Counted from the stretch's first letter, positions 8,968 to 18,243 are shown. The stretch: DNA of 35,307 nt from Helicobacteraceae bacterium (GCA_031275395.1 JAISOU010000080.1:1-35307); one strand, 5' to 3'. The notes: generated by a model from the letters alone, not told the origin. Numbers and translations: made by a program.

Positions 8968-9303
8968 GACCTTATCGACGATCGTCGTGAAAGAGGCGGG
9001 TTCATTCATAGCCAGATCGGCTAAAACTTTGCGATCGAGGTTGATATTCGCCTTGCCCAAAGCGTTGATAAACTTCGAGTAGCTAATACCGTTAAGGCGG
9101 CACGCCGCGTTTATCCTTACGATCCAAAGCGATCGAAAATTACGCTTGTTGTTTTTGCGATCGCGGTAAGCGTATACGAGGCTTCTTTCAAGCTGTTCTT
9201 TCGCTTTGCGAAAGTGTTTATGCCTCGCGCCGAAAAAGCCGCGAGCCTGCTTTAATAACTTTTTGTGTCTGCGTCTGCGGACAAAACCTGTTTTTACTCT
9301 CAT
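8950..9303 (-). CDS. rplT: 50S ribosomal protein L20
   Basis: 117 residues, the normal length for L20, an early-assembly 23S rRNA-binding protein. It is strongly basic in its N-terminal half ([14 protein letters not shown], then the long helical [19 protein letters not shown] region), with the globular C-terminal domain ending in [10 protein letters not shown] clear AAAGGAG Shine-Dalgarno motif lies just upstream of the ATG. It is the last gene of thrS-infC-rpmI-rplT, 113 nt after rpmI. In many bacteria L20 represses this operon at an mRNA site before rpmI; I did not identify such a site here. Confidence 0.97.
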   Translation of the reverse strand: MRVKTGFVRRRRHKKLLKQARGFFGARHKHFRKAKEQLERSLVYAYRDRKNNKRNFRSLWIVRINAACRLNGISYSKFINALGKANINLDRKVLADLAMNEPASFTTIVDKVKKAIA

Positions 9304-9416
9304 TTTTTCTCCTTTTACCCATTTATATGGCGGGGCTAAACGCCCTCTTATCTGTTTTGCCTAAGCTAACAGAAGGTTTCATAAAACCGCTTATGCGATT
9401 TAATCCTAAACTACGC

Positions 9417-9608
9417 TTATAGCGCCAACATTCTTTTTACGTTCGCCTCGTTCGAGCTATGAACATATTTACCGGAGCGCAAACCGCGTTTAGTTTTTCT
9501 GCTCTTTTTCGTAAGAATGTGGCTTCTAAAAGCGCTCCCGCGTTTGATTAGGTTTTTCTTAATAGAAAAACGCTTCGCGGCGGCTCTTTTGGTTTTCATC
9601 TTTGGCAT
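9417..9608 (-). CDS. rpmI: 50S ribosomal protein L35
   Basis: 63 residues, the full L35 length, with the typical basic signature ([16 protein letters not shown], then [11 protein letters not shown]). It lies 9 nt downstream of infC in the conserved infC-rpmI-rplT order and is surely co-transcribed with it. The protein is a structural component of the large subunit. Confidence 0.96.
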   Translation of the reverse strand: MPKMKTKRAAAKRFSIKKNLIKRGSAFRSHILTKKSRKTKRGLRSGKYVHSSNEANVKRMLAL

Positions 9609-9617
9609 TTGTTACCT

Positions 9618-10172
9618 TTACTTTTTCTTTGGAACGACATGCACGCTCACGAAACGCCCGTCGATAAAAGGCTCTTTTTCGATTGTCGCCGCGTTCCCAA
9701 CCATTTGCACGACGGATTGTAGCACATCGAAACCTACGCTCGGATTTGCCATCTCGCGCCCCTTCAAAAACACGCGAAACTTCACGTGTTTGCCGTCTTC
9801 AAGAAACTCGATTGCGTGCTTGATCTTGTAGTTTAGATCGTTTTGCGCGATCTTCGCAGTCAGCTTGATCTCCTTGACCTCGACGAGCTTTTGCTTTTTC
9901 TTCGCCTCTTTGGCGCGCTTTTCCTGCTCGTATTTGAACTTGCCAAAGTCCATAATCTTCGCTACGGGCGGATTGGCTTCGGGCGAAATCAGCACAAGCT
10001 CCAAATTGCGATCGCCCGCAAGTTGCAAAGCCTGCCGCGAGGCGATCACGCCAAGCTGACTTCCGTCGGCGCCAATACATCTAACTTCGTCGCAGAATCT
10101 TACAATCTGTTCGTTGATTAGGGTTCTTTTTTCCTTGTCTTTGTGGGCGAATTGCGGGGCGGTGTTGTTCAA
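9618..10172 (-). CDS. infC: Translation initiation factor IF-3
   Basis: 184 residues with the N-terminal domain (LINEQI, then [22 protein letters not shown]), the lysine-rich linker and the C-terminal domain ([27 protein letters not shown], ending VPKKK). IF-3 keeps 30S subunits free and checks start-codon choice. The start is a TTG that overlaps the thrS stop (TTGA), so translation is coupled to thrS. A non-ATG start is common for infC and underlies its autoregulation in other bacteria, though there the codon is usually ATT. Confidence 0.96.
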   Translation of the reverse strand: MNNTAPQFAHKDKEKRTLINEQIVRFCDEVRCIGADGSQLGVIASRQALQLAGDRNLELVLISPEANPPVAKIMDFGKFKYEQEKRAKEAKKKQKLVEVKEIKLTAKIAQNDLNYKIKHAIEFLEDGKHVKFRVFLKGREMANPSVGFDVLQSVVQMVGNAATIEKEPFIDGRFVSVHVVPKKK

Positions 10173-11977
10173 AGGCTTTCCTCGTTGTTTTTTTCTGCGC
10201 AGAGTTTCACAAACTCTTCTAGCGCGATTGTTTCTTGCGTTCTCGCGCGGCGATCGCGCAACGCTACGGCGCGGTTTTCGACCTCTTGCGCGCCTACGAC
10301 GGCGATAAACGCGACGCGGCTTTTTTCGGCGGAACGAATCTTTTTCGACAGCGTTTCGTCGCGCTCGTACATCTCTACGTCTATATCGGCGGCGATCAAA
10401 AGATCTTGTATCTCTTTAGCGTACGGAATATGCTCCTCGCCTACGGTTACGATCGCAACCTGCGTCGGCGCGATAAAAAAAGGCAATTCGCCGCCGTAAT
10501 GCTCGATCAGGATCGCTATAAAGCGCTCGATCGATCCCATCATAGCGCGGTGGAGCATTACGGGGCGCGATCGCGTATTTTCGCTTGTCGTATAGGTAAG
10601 ATCAAAGCGTTCGGGCAGATTCATATCGACCTGAACCGTGCCGCATTGCCACTTTCTGCCGATCGCGTCGGTGATCTTTACGTCGATCTTCGGCCCGTAA
10701 AACGCGCCGCCGCCTTCGTCTAATAAAAAATCGCCCCGTTTTTTTAATACCTTTTCAATTTCGCCGGTGGCTTTTTCCCATAGAGCGTTATCGCCGATCG
10801 CTTTGGCGGGCTTGGTGGAGAGCGTGAGCGTATATGTAAAATCAAAACGCTTCATCAGCAGATCGATAAACTCCAAAATCTTCTCGATCTCTTCGGCAAT
10901 CTGATCTTCGCGGCAGAAAATATGCGCGTCGTCCTGCGTGAACTCTCTAACGCGCAAAAGTCCGTGCAAAACGCCGCTCTGTTCGTGGCGATGAACCGTG
11001 CCAAACTCAAAAAACTTCAACGGTAGATCGCGAAAACTGCGCGTTTGCGATTCATAAACCGCGATATGCCCTACGCAATTCATCGGCTTCAAACCGTATT
11101 CCTGCTCGTCGATCGCGGTAAAATACATATTTTCGCCGTAGTTAGCGATATGCCCGCTCTTGTTCCACAGATCCGATCGCAAGATTTCGGGACCCCTAAC
11201 GGGCTGATAACCGCGTCTTCTGTGCGCCTTAAAGCTAAAAGCCTCCAATTTTGCCCGCAATCTCGCGCCCGCGGGCAACCAGATCGCCAAGCCGCCGCCG
11301 ATCTCGTCGGAAAACTTGAACAGTCCAAGCTCATTCCCAAGTTTTCTGTGATCGCGCTTTTCGGCTTCCGCCATCTGCGTTTCCCACGCCTTAAGCGATT
11401 GCGCGCAACTAAAGGCGATCCCGTAGATTCTCGTTAGCATTTCGCGGGAGCTATCGCCGCCAAGATACGCGCCCGCGAGTTTTGTCAGCTTGACGTTTGC
11501 TAGAAACTTCGTATTTGGCGCGTGCGGGCCTCTGCAAAGGTCTTCAAAGCCGCCCTGTTTATAGATTGTTACTTTTTGCGCGTCGATCCTGCTTAGAACT
11601 TCGGTTTTCAGCGGATCGTCCTTGTAGCGCGCTTCCGCTTCCGCTTTGCTAATCTCGTATTTTTCGATCGGCAGAGCTTGCGCGGCAAGTTTTTTCATAG
11701 TTTTTTCAATGGTTTTGAGATCTTCCGCGCCGATCTTAGCGGAGGTTTTGAAGTCGTAATAAAATCCCTCTTCCACTACGGGGCCTACGAAAAACTGCGC
11801 GTCGGGATAAAGCGTTTTGATCGCCTGCGCCATTAGGTGCGCCGCCGAATGACGGATAATAGAAAGCGACGCTTCCGAGTCGTCGCAAACGATGTTCTCG
11901 CCGTTTAGCCCCAACTCTTTCGCGCTCGCCAAGTCGAAAATACCCGACGGCGTTTTAACGCCGATTGCTTCGCTCAA
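10169..11977 (-). CDS. thrS: Threonyl-tRNA synthetase
   Basis: 602 residues covering a short TGS-like N-terminus, the editing domain ([11 protein letters not shown], with the HxxxH motif), the class II catalytic core (motif 2 in [20 protein letters not shown], Zn-ligand Cys in MNCVGHI) and the anticodon-binding domain. The N-terminal TGS part is shorter than in E. coli, as is usual in Campylobacterota. The start is TTG at 11977 with a GGAAG motif about 9 nt upstream. It heads the infC-rpmI-rplT operon and overlaps infC by 4 nt. Confidence 0.96.
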   Translation of the reverse strand: MSEAIGVKTPSGIFDLASAKELGLNGENIVCDDSEASLSIIRHSAAHLMAQAIKTLYPDAQFFVGPVVEEGFYYDFKTSAKIGAEDLKTIEKTMKKLAAQALPIEKYEISKAEAEARYKDDPLKTEVLSRIDAQKVTIYKQGGFEDLCRGPHAPNTKFLANVKLTKLAGAYLGGDSSREMLTRIYGIAFSCAQSLKAWETQMAEAEKRDHRKLGNELGLFKFSDEIGGGLAIWLPAGARLRAKLEAFSFKAHRRRGYQPVRGPEILRSDLWNKSGHIANYGENMYFTAIDEQEYGLKPMNCVGHIAVYESQTRSFRDLPLKFFEFGTVHRHEQSGVLHGLLRVREFTQDDAHIFCREDQIAEEIEKILEFIDLLMKRFDFTYTLTLSTKPAKAIGDNALWEKATGEIEKVLKKRGDFLLDEGGGAFYGPKIDVKITDAIGRKWQCGTVQVDMNLPERFDLTYTTSENTRSRPVMLHRAMMGSIERFIAILIEHYGGELPFFIAPTQVAIVTVGEEHIPYAKEIQDLLIAADIDVEMYERDETLSKKIRSAEKSRVAFIAVVGAQEVENRAVALRDRRARTQETIALEEFVKLCAEKNNEESL

Positions 11978-12054
11978 AACTTTTTACTTCCTTTATTCGG
12001 TATCGCCAAAAACGTCCTTTCTTTCTTCTTTTCTCTCTCGCTAGATTTTTTATT

Positions 12055-12129
12055 TGGTGGTCCCAAGAGGTCTCGAACCTCTGACCTCTACCATGTCAAG
12101 GTAGCGCTCTACCGCTGAGCTATGAGACC
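12055..12129 (-). tRNA. tRNA-Val (anticodon GAC)
   Basis: A complete 75-nt cloverleaf: acceptor GGTCTCA/TGGGACC, D-arm GCTC/GAGC, anticodon stem CTACC/GGTAG enclosing TTGACAT (anticodon GAC), T-arm AGAGG/CCTCT with TTCGAGA, discriminator A and an encoded CCA. It lies between the patatin-like gene and thrS on the same strand. Confidence 0.96.
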
Positions 12130-12243
12130 AATTTACCCGATTTTGCCTTTAACCGCGAGTTCGCCCGCGCTCGCGCCGCAAAAAATAGCCGTGATTTTAC
12201 CTAACGTTGCTTAAACAAAAGCCGCAAACGACTTTAATATGGC

Positions 12244-13140
12244 TTACATAGACGAAATCGATCTGTTCGCTCCCCGCGCCTCGTATGCGTCGATCGCCCG
12301 ATTTGTCAGATCGTATCCGAGAGCAATCATCTCTTCCGCCTTGTGAAATTCGTAAGTTTTGCAACTTTCAACGGGTATATCCACGAGAATATCGGGCGGA
12401 TATCCGGCGACTTTGAATAGCGTCATAGATTCTTGCATTACCTCGATCACCCTTTGCAAAATCTCCAGCTGCGTTACGCTCGCGCGCGCTTTCGCGTTCC
12501 AAACGCCGAGTTTAATCAGCCATTTTTCCAGCTTTTGCATTAGCGAGTTTTTATCTTTGTCGCGCGAAACGGGCTTTAGCGACGTAGAGTAAATCGCGGA
12601 AAGATTGACCGCGACGATCAGATCGTTATGATCGCTTGTAAGCGGCGCGATCGGCAGAGGATTTAACACGCCGCCATCGACCAAAACGCGCCCGTTGCGA
12701 TGAATCGGCGTAAAGACCGTCGGAATAGCGATACTCGCGCGAATTGCCGTCCGCAGATCGCCCTCTTGAAACCAAATCTCTTTTTTGCCGTCCAGATCGG
12801 TCGCTACGGCGGTATAGCGAATCGGCAGATTTTCGATCGCCCTATCGCCAAAAAACGGCTCTAGCCGCTCGAAAACCCTATCGCCTTTGATCGCGCCTCC
12901 GCTTGGAAGCAGGCTTAAATCGACCAGTTTAAGCGCCTTAAACCAATCGACTTTCAGCGCCCAGCTCTTAAACTCCCGTATGTTGCCGGCCGCGTAAAAG
13001 CCGCCGACCAAAGCGCCCATCGAACAACCGCTAACCGATCGTATCTCGTAGCCGCGCTCCTCTAGCGCCTCGATCGCTCCAATATGCGCGTATCCTCGCG
13101 CCCCGCCGCTTCCCAACGCCAAAGAAACCGATAGACCCAT
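12244..13140 (-). CDS. Patatin-like phospholipase (RssA-type)
   Basis: 298-residue patatin-fold serine lipase or acyl hydrolase. It has the oxyanion-hole motif GSGGARG (residues 10-16), the nucleophile elbow GCSMG with Ser40, and the catalytic Asp in VDGG (D155), so the Ser-Asp dyad is intact. The block AIRASIAIPTVFTPI, typical of the RssA/YchK subgroup, precedes D155. There is no signal peptide or transmembrane segment, so it is probably cytosolic or membrane-peripheral. The substrate is unknown; phospholipids or lysophospholipids are likely. It stands alone, about 115 nt upstream of tRNA-Val on the same strand. Confidence 0.9.
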   Translation of the reverse strand: MGLSVSLALGSGGARGYAHIGAIEALEERGYEIRSVSGCSMGALVGGFYAAGNIREFKSWALKVDWFKALKLVDLSLLPSGGAIKGDRVFERLEPFFGDRAIENLPIRYTAVATDLDGKKEIWFQEGDLRTAIRASIAIPTVFTPIHRNGRVLVDGGVLNPLPIAPLTSDHNDLIVAVNLSAIYSTSLKPVSRDKDKNSLMQKLEKWLIKLGVWNAKARASVTQLEILQRVIEVMQESMTLFKVAGYPPDILVDIPVESCKTYEFHKAEEMIALGYDLTNRAIDAYEARGANRSISSM

Positions 13141-13261
13141 AAACGTATCCTTTGTTCAAAGCGGATATTTTATGCTAAAAACGACTTTTCGCCTTAGATC
13201 GCGGTCGCCTACGCCCCGCCGTTAAGCGCTAAGTTTATTAACCGTTTAAGCCGTATTCGTT

Positions 13262-13267
13262 TATAAT
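13262..13267 (+). promoter_or_regulatory. -10 box of the leader ORF / fkbM transcript
   Basis: A perfect TATAAT lies 26 nt before the ATG of the leader ORF, with AAAAAAGG acting as Shine-Dalgarno between them. No good -35 is visible, as is common for Campylobacterota sigma-70 promoters. Its position supports the leader ORF being transcribed and translated. Confidence 0.55.
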
Positions 13268-13292
13268 TTAGAACATTAAAAAAGGTTAAAAA

Positions 13293-13547
13293 ATGAAACT
13301 CTCGCAAAACGCGTCGAGTAAAACCGCTTCTAAATGCGCAAGCGGCGCGTATTATTGGGGGGGGGGGGGGGTTAGTAGTAACGCCACGCCATCTTACGCT
13401 CTTTTCAACCATCTATTTCCTTTTAATCGTCTTCTTTTGTCCGCGCAACGCGATTACAAACTTTTTTGTCGATGCGCAATGTTACAAGCGCCGAATCGCG
13501 CTATAAAGATACGTTGCGGCAAAAATCATATAGAGCGAGCAAAATAA
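13293..13547 (+). CDS. Leader ORF containing a G15 tract, upstream of fkbM
   Basis: 84 codons with a good start context (TATAAT, AAGG, ATG). There is no recognisable domain, and the sequence after the tract is Cys/Arg/Phe-rich and does not look like a folded protein. Codons 22-27 lie in a run of 15 G. With 15 G (this sequence) translation ends at TAA 13545-13547, only 1 nt before the fkbM ATG. With 14 G it ends at 13504-13506, and with 13 or 16 G directly after the tract at 13373-13375 (coordinates of this sequence). This suggests a regulatory leader rather than a functional product. Alternatively it is a degraded gene. Confidence 0.45.
   Translation: MKLSQNASSKTASKCASGAYYWGGGGVSSNATPSYALFNHLFPFNRLLLSAQRDYKLFCRCAMLQAPNRAIKIRCGKNHIERAK
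13357..13371 (+). repeat. Poly-G tract (15 G), probable phase-variation switch
   Basis: Fifteen consecutive G within the leader ORF. G/C homopolymers of this length are contingency loci in Campylobacter and Helicobacter, changing length by slipped-strand mispairing. The downstream gene is a surface-modification type methyltransferase (FkbM), a usual target for such switching. The exact length in a consensus assembly is uncertain. Confidence 0.8.
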
Positions 13548-13548
13548 T

Positions 13549-14652
13549 ATGAGGAATCTGTTTGTACGATTTATATGTATGTTTGTACCAAGCAAAAAAG
13601 CAAGACGGAAAATAAGAGAGCGATTTCTACGCGATAAAATTGGCGAACTGCGTTATAAAATTCGCGGAGATATCGATAATCTACGATCGGAGGTTCAAGG
13701 TTATATCGATATATCGCGTTACGGAAAAGCTATCTCCGCTCCCATTATAGATTTTGAACTTAACTGGATGAACAAATATAATTATAAAGAGGAGTTTTCA
13801 AAACTAAACCTAACGGAAGATTATCCGAATTTAATCCGCAATCTTGACGAAAGAAACGTATTTTGCCTAACGCGGATAATCAAAAGATTGCAATCGTTTA
13901 TCGAAGGCAAAAAACGTATAGAATTATTTTCCGACGAATTGGAAAGAATAAAAGCGCGCAATAAAGAATACTATTGCAATATAATAAAATTATCGCCCGA
14001 ATGTTTTGCCTATAAACGTTATCTGTTGCCTATAAAGCATTTTGAAGCCTGCGTTTTCTACGAAAAATGCAATATGCCGTACGTAAAAAACCTTGAAAAG
14101 ATAAAGCGCAAAGATTTTATCGACGCCGGAGGATTTATCGGCGATTCCGCGATTGTGTTGTCCGAATTCACTAGCGCTAAAGTTTATATTTTCGAACCAA
14201 ACTCCGAAAACTACGACTTAATGGAAAAGACGATTAAAATGAACGAAAGTAAAAATATAATCCCCGTGAAAAAAGGGCTGGGAAGAACCGAGTCGAGCGA
14301 GGTTATAAATTGCAACGGTTCTTGCTCTAGCATTAAATTAGAAACCGGCGACGGAAAAAGCGAGAATATAGAAATAACTAGCGTCGATCAATACGCGGAA
14401 GAAAACAATCTTGATATAGGGCTTATAAAAGCCGATATAGAAGGATTTGAACAGGATTTGCTACGCGGCGCCGAAAAAACTATTCGAAAGAATCGTCCGA
14501 CCCTATTGATAAGCATATACCATACGATCGACGATCTGTTTCATATAAAAACGTTAATAGAAAGCTGGGATCTCGGATATAAATTTGTAATCGCGGAACA
14601 CGATCCCGCGCGCGTATTTCTAGAAACAATGTTGATTGCGGAAACGGAATAA
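13549..14652 (+). CDS. FkbM family SAM-dependent methyltransferase
   Basis: 367 residues. The FkbM Rossmann core begins with DAGGFIGDSAI (SAM-binding motif I, about residue 190), followed by KVYIFEPNSENYDLM (motif II acidic residue) and the late motif IKADIEGFEQDLLRGA with LLISIYH. The N-terminal ~180 residues are basic then helical and have no recognised domain. FkbM enzymes usually O-methylate sugars or polyketides; in this group they often modify capsule, LOS or flagellar glycans. It stands alone rather than in a glycan cluster. The Shine-Dalgarno motif is weak (GAGCGAG), and the start lies 1 nt after the leader ORF stop, so translation is probably coupled to it. Confidence 0.85.
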   Translation: MRNLFVRFICMFVPSKKARRKIRERFLRDKIGELRYKIRGDIDNLRSEVQGYIDISRYGKAISAPIIDFELNWMNKYNYKEEFSKLNLTEDYPNLIRNLDERNVFCLTRIIKRLQSFIEGKKRIELFSDELERIKARNKEYYCNIIKLSPECFAYKRYLLPIKHFEACVFYEKCNMPYVKNLEKIKRKDFIDAGGFIGDSAIVLSEFTSAKVYIFEPNSENYDLMEKTIKMNESKNIIPVKKGLGRTESSEVINCNGSCSSIKLETGDGKSENIEITSVDQYAEENNLDIGLIKADIEGFEQDLLRGAEKTIRKNRPTLLISIYHTIDDLFHIKTLIESWDLGYKFVIAEHDPARVFLETMLIAETE

Positions 14653-14680
14653 AAGCTACTCCCGCGTAACAAGAGTAGCT
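14648..14680 (-). terminator. Terminator between convergent fkbM and metY
   Basis: An 8-bp perfect stem AGCTACTC/GAGTAGCT with an 11-nt loop sits in the 43-nt gap between the two stop codons. On the minus strand it is followed by TTTATT, so it best serves metY; on the plus strand the U-run is lacking. Confidence 0.65.
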
Positions 14681-14695
14681 CTAAAGTTAAACGAG

Positions 14696-15970
14696 CTAAC
14701 CTATCGCCTGTTCTAAATCGGCGATCAGATCTTCGGGCGCTTCCAAGCCAATCGATAGACGAACAAGTCCGGGCGTAATGCCGCAGTCGGCTTGCTCTTT
14801 TTCGGTTAGCTGTTGATGCGTCGTGCTTGCGCTGTGCGTAATGATCGACTTGCTATCGCCGATATTAACGACGCGGCTAAAGATTTTCGTTCCGTTAAGA
14901 ATACGCTTCGCAAACTCCAGATCGCCCACGTCGAAGCTAAGCAATCCGCTCGCGTAACCCTTCAGGTATTTTTTCGCGTAAGCGTAGTTTTTATCGCCCT
15001 CTAAAAGCGGATAATTGACCGACTTGACCTTTTTATGCGTTTGTAGCCATTTTGCGATCGTAAGAGCGCTTTCGCTATGGCGCTTGATTCGCAGATTTAG
15101 CGTTTCCAAACCTTGCAAAAAGAGCCACGCCGTAAATGGTTGCGCGATCGCGCCGATGTCCCGCGCCAACGACAAACGAGCGCGAAGCGTATAGATTGGA
15201 AAAGGCAGTTGCGCGTAGATTAGCCCGTGATAGCTGTAATCGGGTTCGTTGAAGTGTTTATAACGAGGATTACCGATCAGAAAATCGTTTAACCCTTTAC
15301 GCTCGGCAAGAATACCGCCAATTCCCAGCCCCTGTCCCGTAACGTATTTGCTAAGGCTATCCACGCTGATATCTACGCCCCAATCAAACGGGCGGAATAG
15401 ATAGGGCGTAGCTACGGTGTTATCGACGATCGTTGCGATTTTATGTTTTTGAGCGATCGCCACGATTGGCTCGACGTCCGCAATATCGATCGACGGGTTG
15501 CTGATTGATTCAAAGACAATCGCCCGCGTTTTATCGTCAATCAAAGACTCGATCGTTTCAGGCTTTTGCGGATCGTAAATCCGCGTTTCGATACCAAAGC
15601 GCTTCAGCGTGTATTGCGTCAAACTTAGCGTGCCGCCGTAAATCTTATTGGCGAGCAGGATATTTTCGCTCGACGCGGCAAGATTGACGATCGAATAAAA
15701 AACCGCCGCCGCGCCGCTAGAGGTCGCAAGCGCCGCCGCGCCGCCCAACACCTCCGCAAAACGCCCTTCCAAAACGCCTACGGTAGGGTTGTTCAGGCGC
15801 GTGTAGATGTTGCCTAGTTCGCGTAAAGCAAAGCGGTTTGCCGCCGTTTCCGCGCTACCAAACTCGTAAGCCGTCGTTTGATAGATCGGCACCGCCATAG
15901 TCCCCTCGCCCGCTCTCTTGTCGTATGCCGCGTGAATAGCGGAGGTTTCAGGTTTCCACGTTTCGCTCAT
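14696..15970 (-). CDS. metY: O-acetylhomoserine sulfhydrylase (PLP enzyme)
   Basis: 424 residues from the ATG at 15970, chosen because AAAGGA lies 6 nt upstream; a longer frame begins with a TTG at 16003 but lacks this. It is a Cys/Met-metabolism PLP-dependent lyase of the MetY type that makes homocysteine from O-acetylhomoserine and sulfide. The PLP Lys is K208 in SVDSLSKYVTGQG; YTRLNNPT and SSGAAAVF are the usual cofactor and substrate contacts. The length and the insert around HFNEPDYSYHGL are typical of MetY rather than MetB or MetC. It ends at the shared terminator with fkbM. Confidence 0.93.
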   Translation of the reverse strand: MSETWKPETSAIHAAYDKRAGEGTMAVPIYQTTAYEFGSAETAANRFALRELGNIYTRLNNPTVGVLEGRFAEVLGGAAALATSSGAAAVFYSIVNLAASSENILLANKIYGGTLSLTQYTLKRFGIETRIYDPQKPETIESLIDDKTRAIVFESISNPSIDIADVEPIVAIAQKHKIATIVDNTVATPYLFRPFDWGVDISVDSLSKYVTGQGLGIGGILAERKGLNDFLIGNPRYKHFNEPDYSYHGLIYAQLPFPIYTLRARLSLARDIGAIAQPFTAWLFLQGLETLNLRIKRHSESALTIAKWLQTHKKVKSVNYPLLEGDKNYAYAKKYLKGYASGLLSFDVGDLEFAKRILNGTKIFSRVVNIGDSKSIITHSASTTHQQLTEKEQADCGITPGLVRLSIGLEAPEDLIADLEQAIG

Positions 15971-16025
15971 ATTGTATCCTTTGCAGATAGAATTACTTGA
16001 CAATAAAATGCTATCACAATAAACC

Positions 16026-16607
16026 TTAAAGAACGCTTTTAATTTTTCTTATTGCCTTTGCGCGATGACCGATCGCGGCTTTAACTGCGTCGGGCAGCTC
16101 GCCCAGCGTTTGGCTAAAGCCTTTGGGAATAAAAATCGGATCGTAGCCAAAGCCGTTAGAGCCTCTTGGCGTAACGATTATTTCGCCGTCTAGCCTGCCG
16201 CTTGCCGTCCATTCGCCTTCGGCGGTTTTAAGCGCGATCGCGGCTTCGTAGTAGGCTTTTGTCCGATCTACGCCTCTTTTTCTAACCTCGCTAATTAACT
16301 TATCGAGGTTTTCGCGATCGCTTGCGTTTTGCCCCGCGTATCTCGCGCTGAAAACGCCCGGGACGCCTTTGCCTAAAATTGGCGCGACGATTCCGCTGTC
16401 GTCGCTAATTACCCGCGCGGCTAGATCGCCTAGCGCCTCGAAAACCGCCCGCGCTTTGATCAGGGCGTTTGCCTTGAAGCTCTCGCCGTTTTCGTCGATC
16501 GCGATCGTAGGTATCAGTTCGCAATACGCTATTACCTCGATCGGTTTGAGAAGCGCCGCGATCTCTTTTGCTTTGCCTTTGTTGCTTGAGGCTAAAATTA
16601 GTCGCAT
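16026..16607 (-). CDS. rdgB: XTP/dITP pyrophosphatase (RdgB/HAM1)
   Basis: 193 residues, the normal size. It hydrolyses non-canonical purine triphosphates (XTP, dITP) to monophosphates, keeping them out of DNA and RNA. Signature motifs are SSNKGK (residues 8-13), DENGESFKANA, DDSG with the catalytic Asp pair, GVFSARYAG, GSNGFGYDPIF and GHRAKA. It lies 55 nt upstream of metY on the same strand and probably shares a transcript. Confidence 0.95.
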   Translation of the reverse strand: MRLILASSNKGKAKEIAALLKPIEVIAYCELIPTIAIDENGESFKANALIKARAVFEALGDLAARVISDDSGIVAPILGKGVPGVFSARYAGQNASDRENLDKLISEVRKRGVDRTKAYYEAAIALKTAEGEWTASGRLDGEIIVTPRGSNGFGYDPIFIPKGFSQTLGELPDAVKAAIGHRAKAIRKIKSVL

Positions 16608-16685
16608 AATCGCAAATCATATATGATTTTGCCTTCGATATTTTAAGGATACGCTATAAAACCGATTCTTTATCTATGCGCGATT

Positions 16686-18020
16686 TTGGCTTTAAGATTT
16701 TTCGGACTGTTTCTTGTAATGCCTATTTTGGCGATCGAGGCGAAGAGCTTGGAGGGCGGAACGGATTTTTTGGCGGGGCTTGCCGTAGGCGGCTACGCGC
16801 TTATGCAGATGATCTTTCAGTATCCCTTCGGCGCGTTAAGCGATCGGATCGGACGAAAAAAGATGATCGCGATCGGAATGAGCGTATTCGCGATCGGTTC
16901 TGCGGTATGCGCTCTAGCTGATAGCGCGTTGGTTTTGATTATCGGGCGGTTTATTCAGGGAACGGGCGCGGTAAGCGCGACGATCACCGCGATGATCAGC
17001 GATCTGACGGGCGAGGAAAACCGCTCCAAAGCTATGGCTATGATGGGTATGTCGATCGCCTGTAGTTTTATAGTCGCGTTGCTAGTAGGGCCTTTAGCGG
17101 GCGGCAAATACGGCGTGGATACGCTATTTTGGGTTACTTGCGCGTTGGTCTTTCCCGCGCTTTTGCTTCTTGTCCTCGCGCCCAATCCGCCTAAAATCAA
17201 ACCGATCGAGCCGATCAAAAGCGGCAAAATCCGCCGCGTATTCGCTAACCGCAACCTTCGCCGTCTTAATGTCGCTATGTTTTTGCACAGCTTTGTGATG
17301 ACCGCCTCGTTTTTTATGATTCCGATGGTCTTAACGCAACACGAAGGTTTTACGCTCGATACCCTTTGGCGCGTCTATCTGCCCGCGCTTATTTGCGGGA
17401 TTTTGGCTATGGGAATCGGAACGGCGATCGGAGAAAAACTCGGCGCGGTTAAAACGGTTATGTTAATCGGCGTAACGATTCTAACCGCGACTTTTGTCTT
17501 GATCGCGGCGTTTCCTAACGGCTTTGTCTTTTGGGTTATGGCGCTTTTTGTCGGGCTTAACAGCTTAGAGCCGCTAATGCAATCGAGCGCGGCGAAGTTT
17601 GCCCGCGCCGACGAGAGAGGCGCGGCGTTAGGAATCTTTAACGCCTGTCAATTCTGCGGCGTCTTTTTCGGCGGCGCGTGCGCGGGGGCAATCTACGGCG
17701 ATCTTGGACTGCAGACGCTGGCGATCGTCCTTTTCGCGCTCTGCATCGTCTGGTTTAGACTTGCGTTAGGCATAGACAATCCGCGCCGATCGAAAACGAT
17801 CGCCATAGAAATTCCGCTATCGTTAGGGCAAGGAGCGATAGAAAAATATAAGGGCGTTATCGAGTGTTATCGCATAGAAAAACTTTTTGTGCGCTATGAT
17901 CCGACAATAACTTCAGGCGAAACCTTGTTGGAGCGCTTGCGAAAGGAAAACGATGATCATCGACGACGATCTTTTAGAGCGTCTGGAGGGACTTTCTCAA
18001 CTGACGATCGCGCCCGATAA
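16686..18020 (+). CDS. MFS transporter with C-terminal cytosolic ferredoxin-like tail
   Basis: About 12 hydrophobic segments and the MFS signature between TM2 and TM3 (GALSDRIGRKKMI) define a major-facilitator antiporter; the substrate is unknown and it resembles YajR-type drug exporters. After TM12 (about residue 360) a soluble beta-alpha-beta tail (IAIEIPL, then EKLFVRYDPTITSGETLLERL) follows, like the ferredoxin-fold C-terminal domain of YajR. The start is unclear. TTG 16686 lies inside TM1, while the frame is open back to 16647 and an AAGGA sits 6 nt before an ATA at 16656, giving IKPILYLCAILALRFFG. That ATA may be the true start. The last 68 nt overlap gatC. Confidence 0.88.
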   Translation: MALRFFGLFLVMPILAIEAKSLEGGTDFLAGLAVGGYALMQMIFQYPFGALSDRIGRKKMIAIGMSVFAIGSAVCALADSALVLIIGRFIQGTGAVSATITAMISDLTGEENRSKAMAMMGMSIACSFIVALLVGPLAGGKYGVDTLFWVTCALVFPALLLLVLAPNPPKIKPIEPIKSGKIRRVFANRNLRRLNVAMFLHSFVMTASFFMIPMVLTQHEGFTLDTLWRVYLPALICGILAMGIGTAIGEKLGAVKTVMLIGVTILTATFVLIAAFPNGFVFWVMALFVGLNSLEPLMQSSAAKFARADERGAALGIFNACQFCGVFFGGACAGAIYGDLGLQTLAIVLFALCIVWFRLALGIDNPRRSKTIAIEIPLSLGQGAIEKYKGVIECYRIEKLFVRYDPTITSGETLLERLRKENDDHRRRSFRASGGTFSTDDRAR

Positions 18021-18243
18021 ACGCGAGGCGACAAAACAAAGTTTAAGCGAGATTTTAGGCTTTGTCGATAAGCTAAACGAGTTGGACACAAGCCATATCG
18101 ACGCGCTTTCGTCGCTTTTTGACGCGGCTTCGCGGCTTCGCGCCGACGAGCCAAACGAGAATCCTAGCGTCTTTAGCGATCTAATCAAACATGCGCCGAA
18201 AGCCGACGGGCGCAGTTTTGTAGCGCCGCGAGTCGTCGGCTAA
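17953..18243 (+). CDS. gatC: Asp/Glu-tRNA amidotransferase subunit C
   Basis: 96 residues, the usual GatC size. GatC is the small belt subunit holding GatA and GatB together in the transamidosome that converts Glu-tRNA(Gln) and Asp-tRNA(Asn). It has the N-terminal helix (LLERLEGLSQLTI), the helix with LGFVDKLNELDTS, and the C-terminal GRSFVAPRVVG. AAAGGA lies 6 nt before the ATG, inside the MFS reading frame. gatA and gatB are not in this window, as is usual for Campylobacterota, where the three genes are dispersed. Confidence 0.92.
   Translation: MIIDDDLLERLEGLSQLTIAPDKREATKQSLSEILGFVDKLNELDTSHIDALSSLFDAASRLRADEPNENPSVFSDLIKHAPKADGRSFVAPRVVG

Noticed and set aside
10235-10723. 162-codon ORF opposite thrS
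   Set aside because: It is an antisense shadow of a conserved thrS reading frame in GC-rich sequence, with no start signals; the same applies to the other long antisense ORFs, for example 7631-8047, 25321-25692 and 28423-28794.
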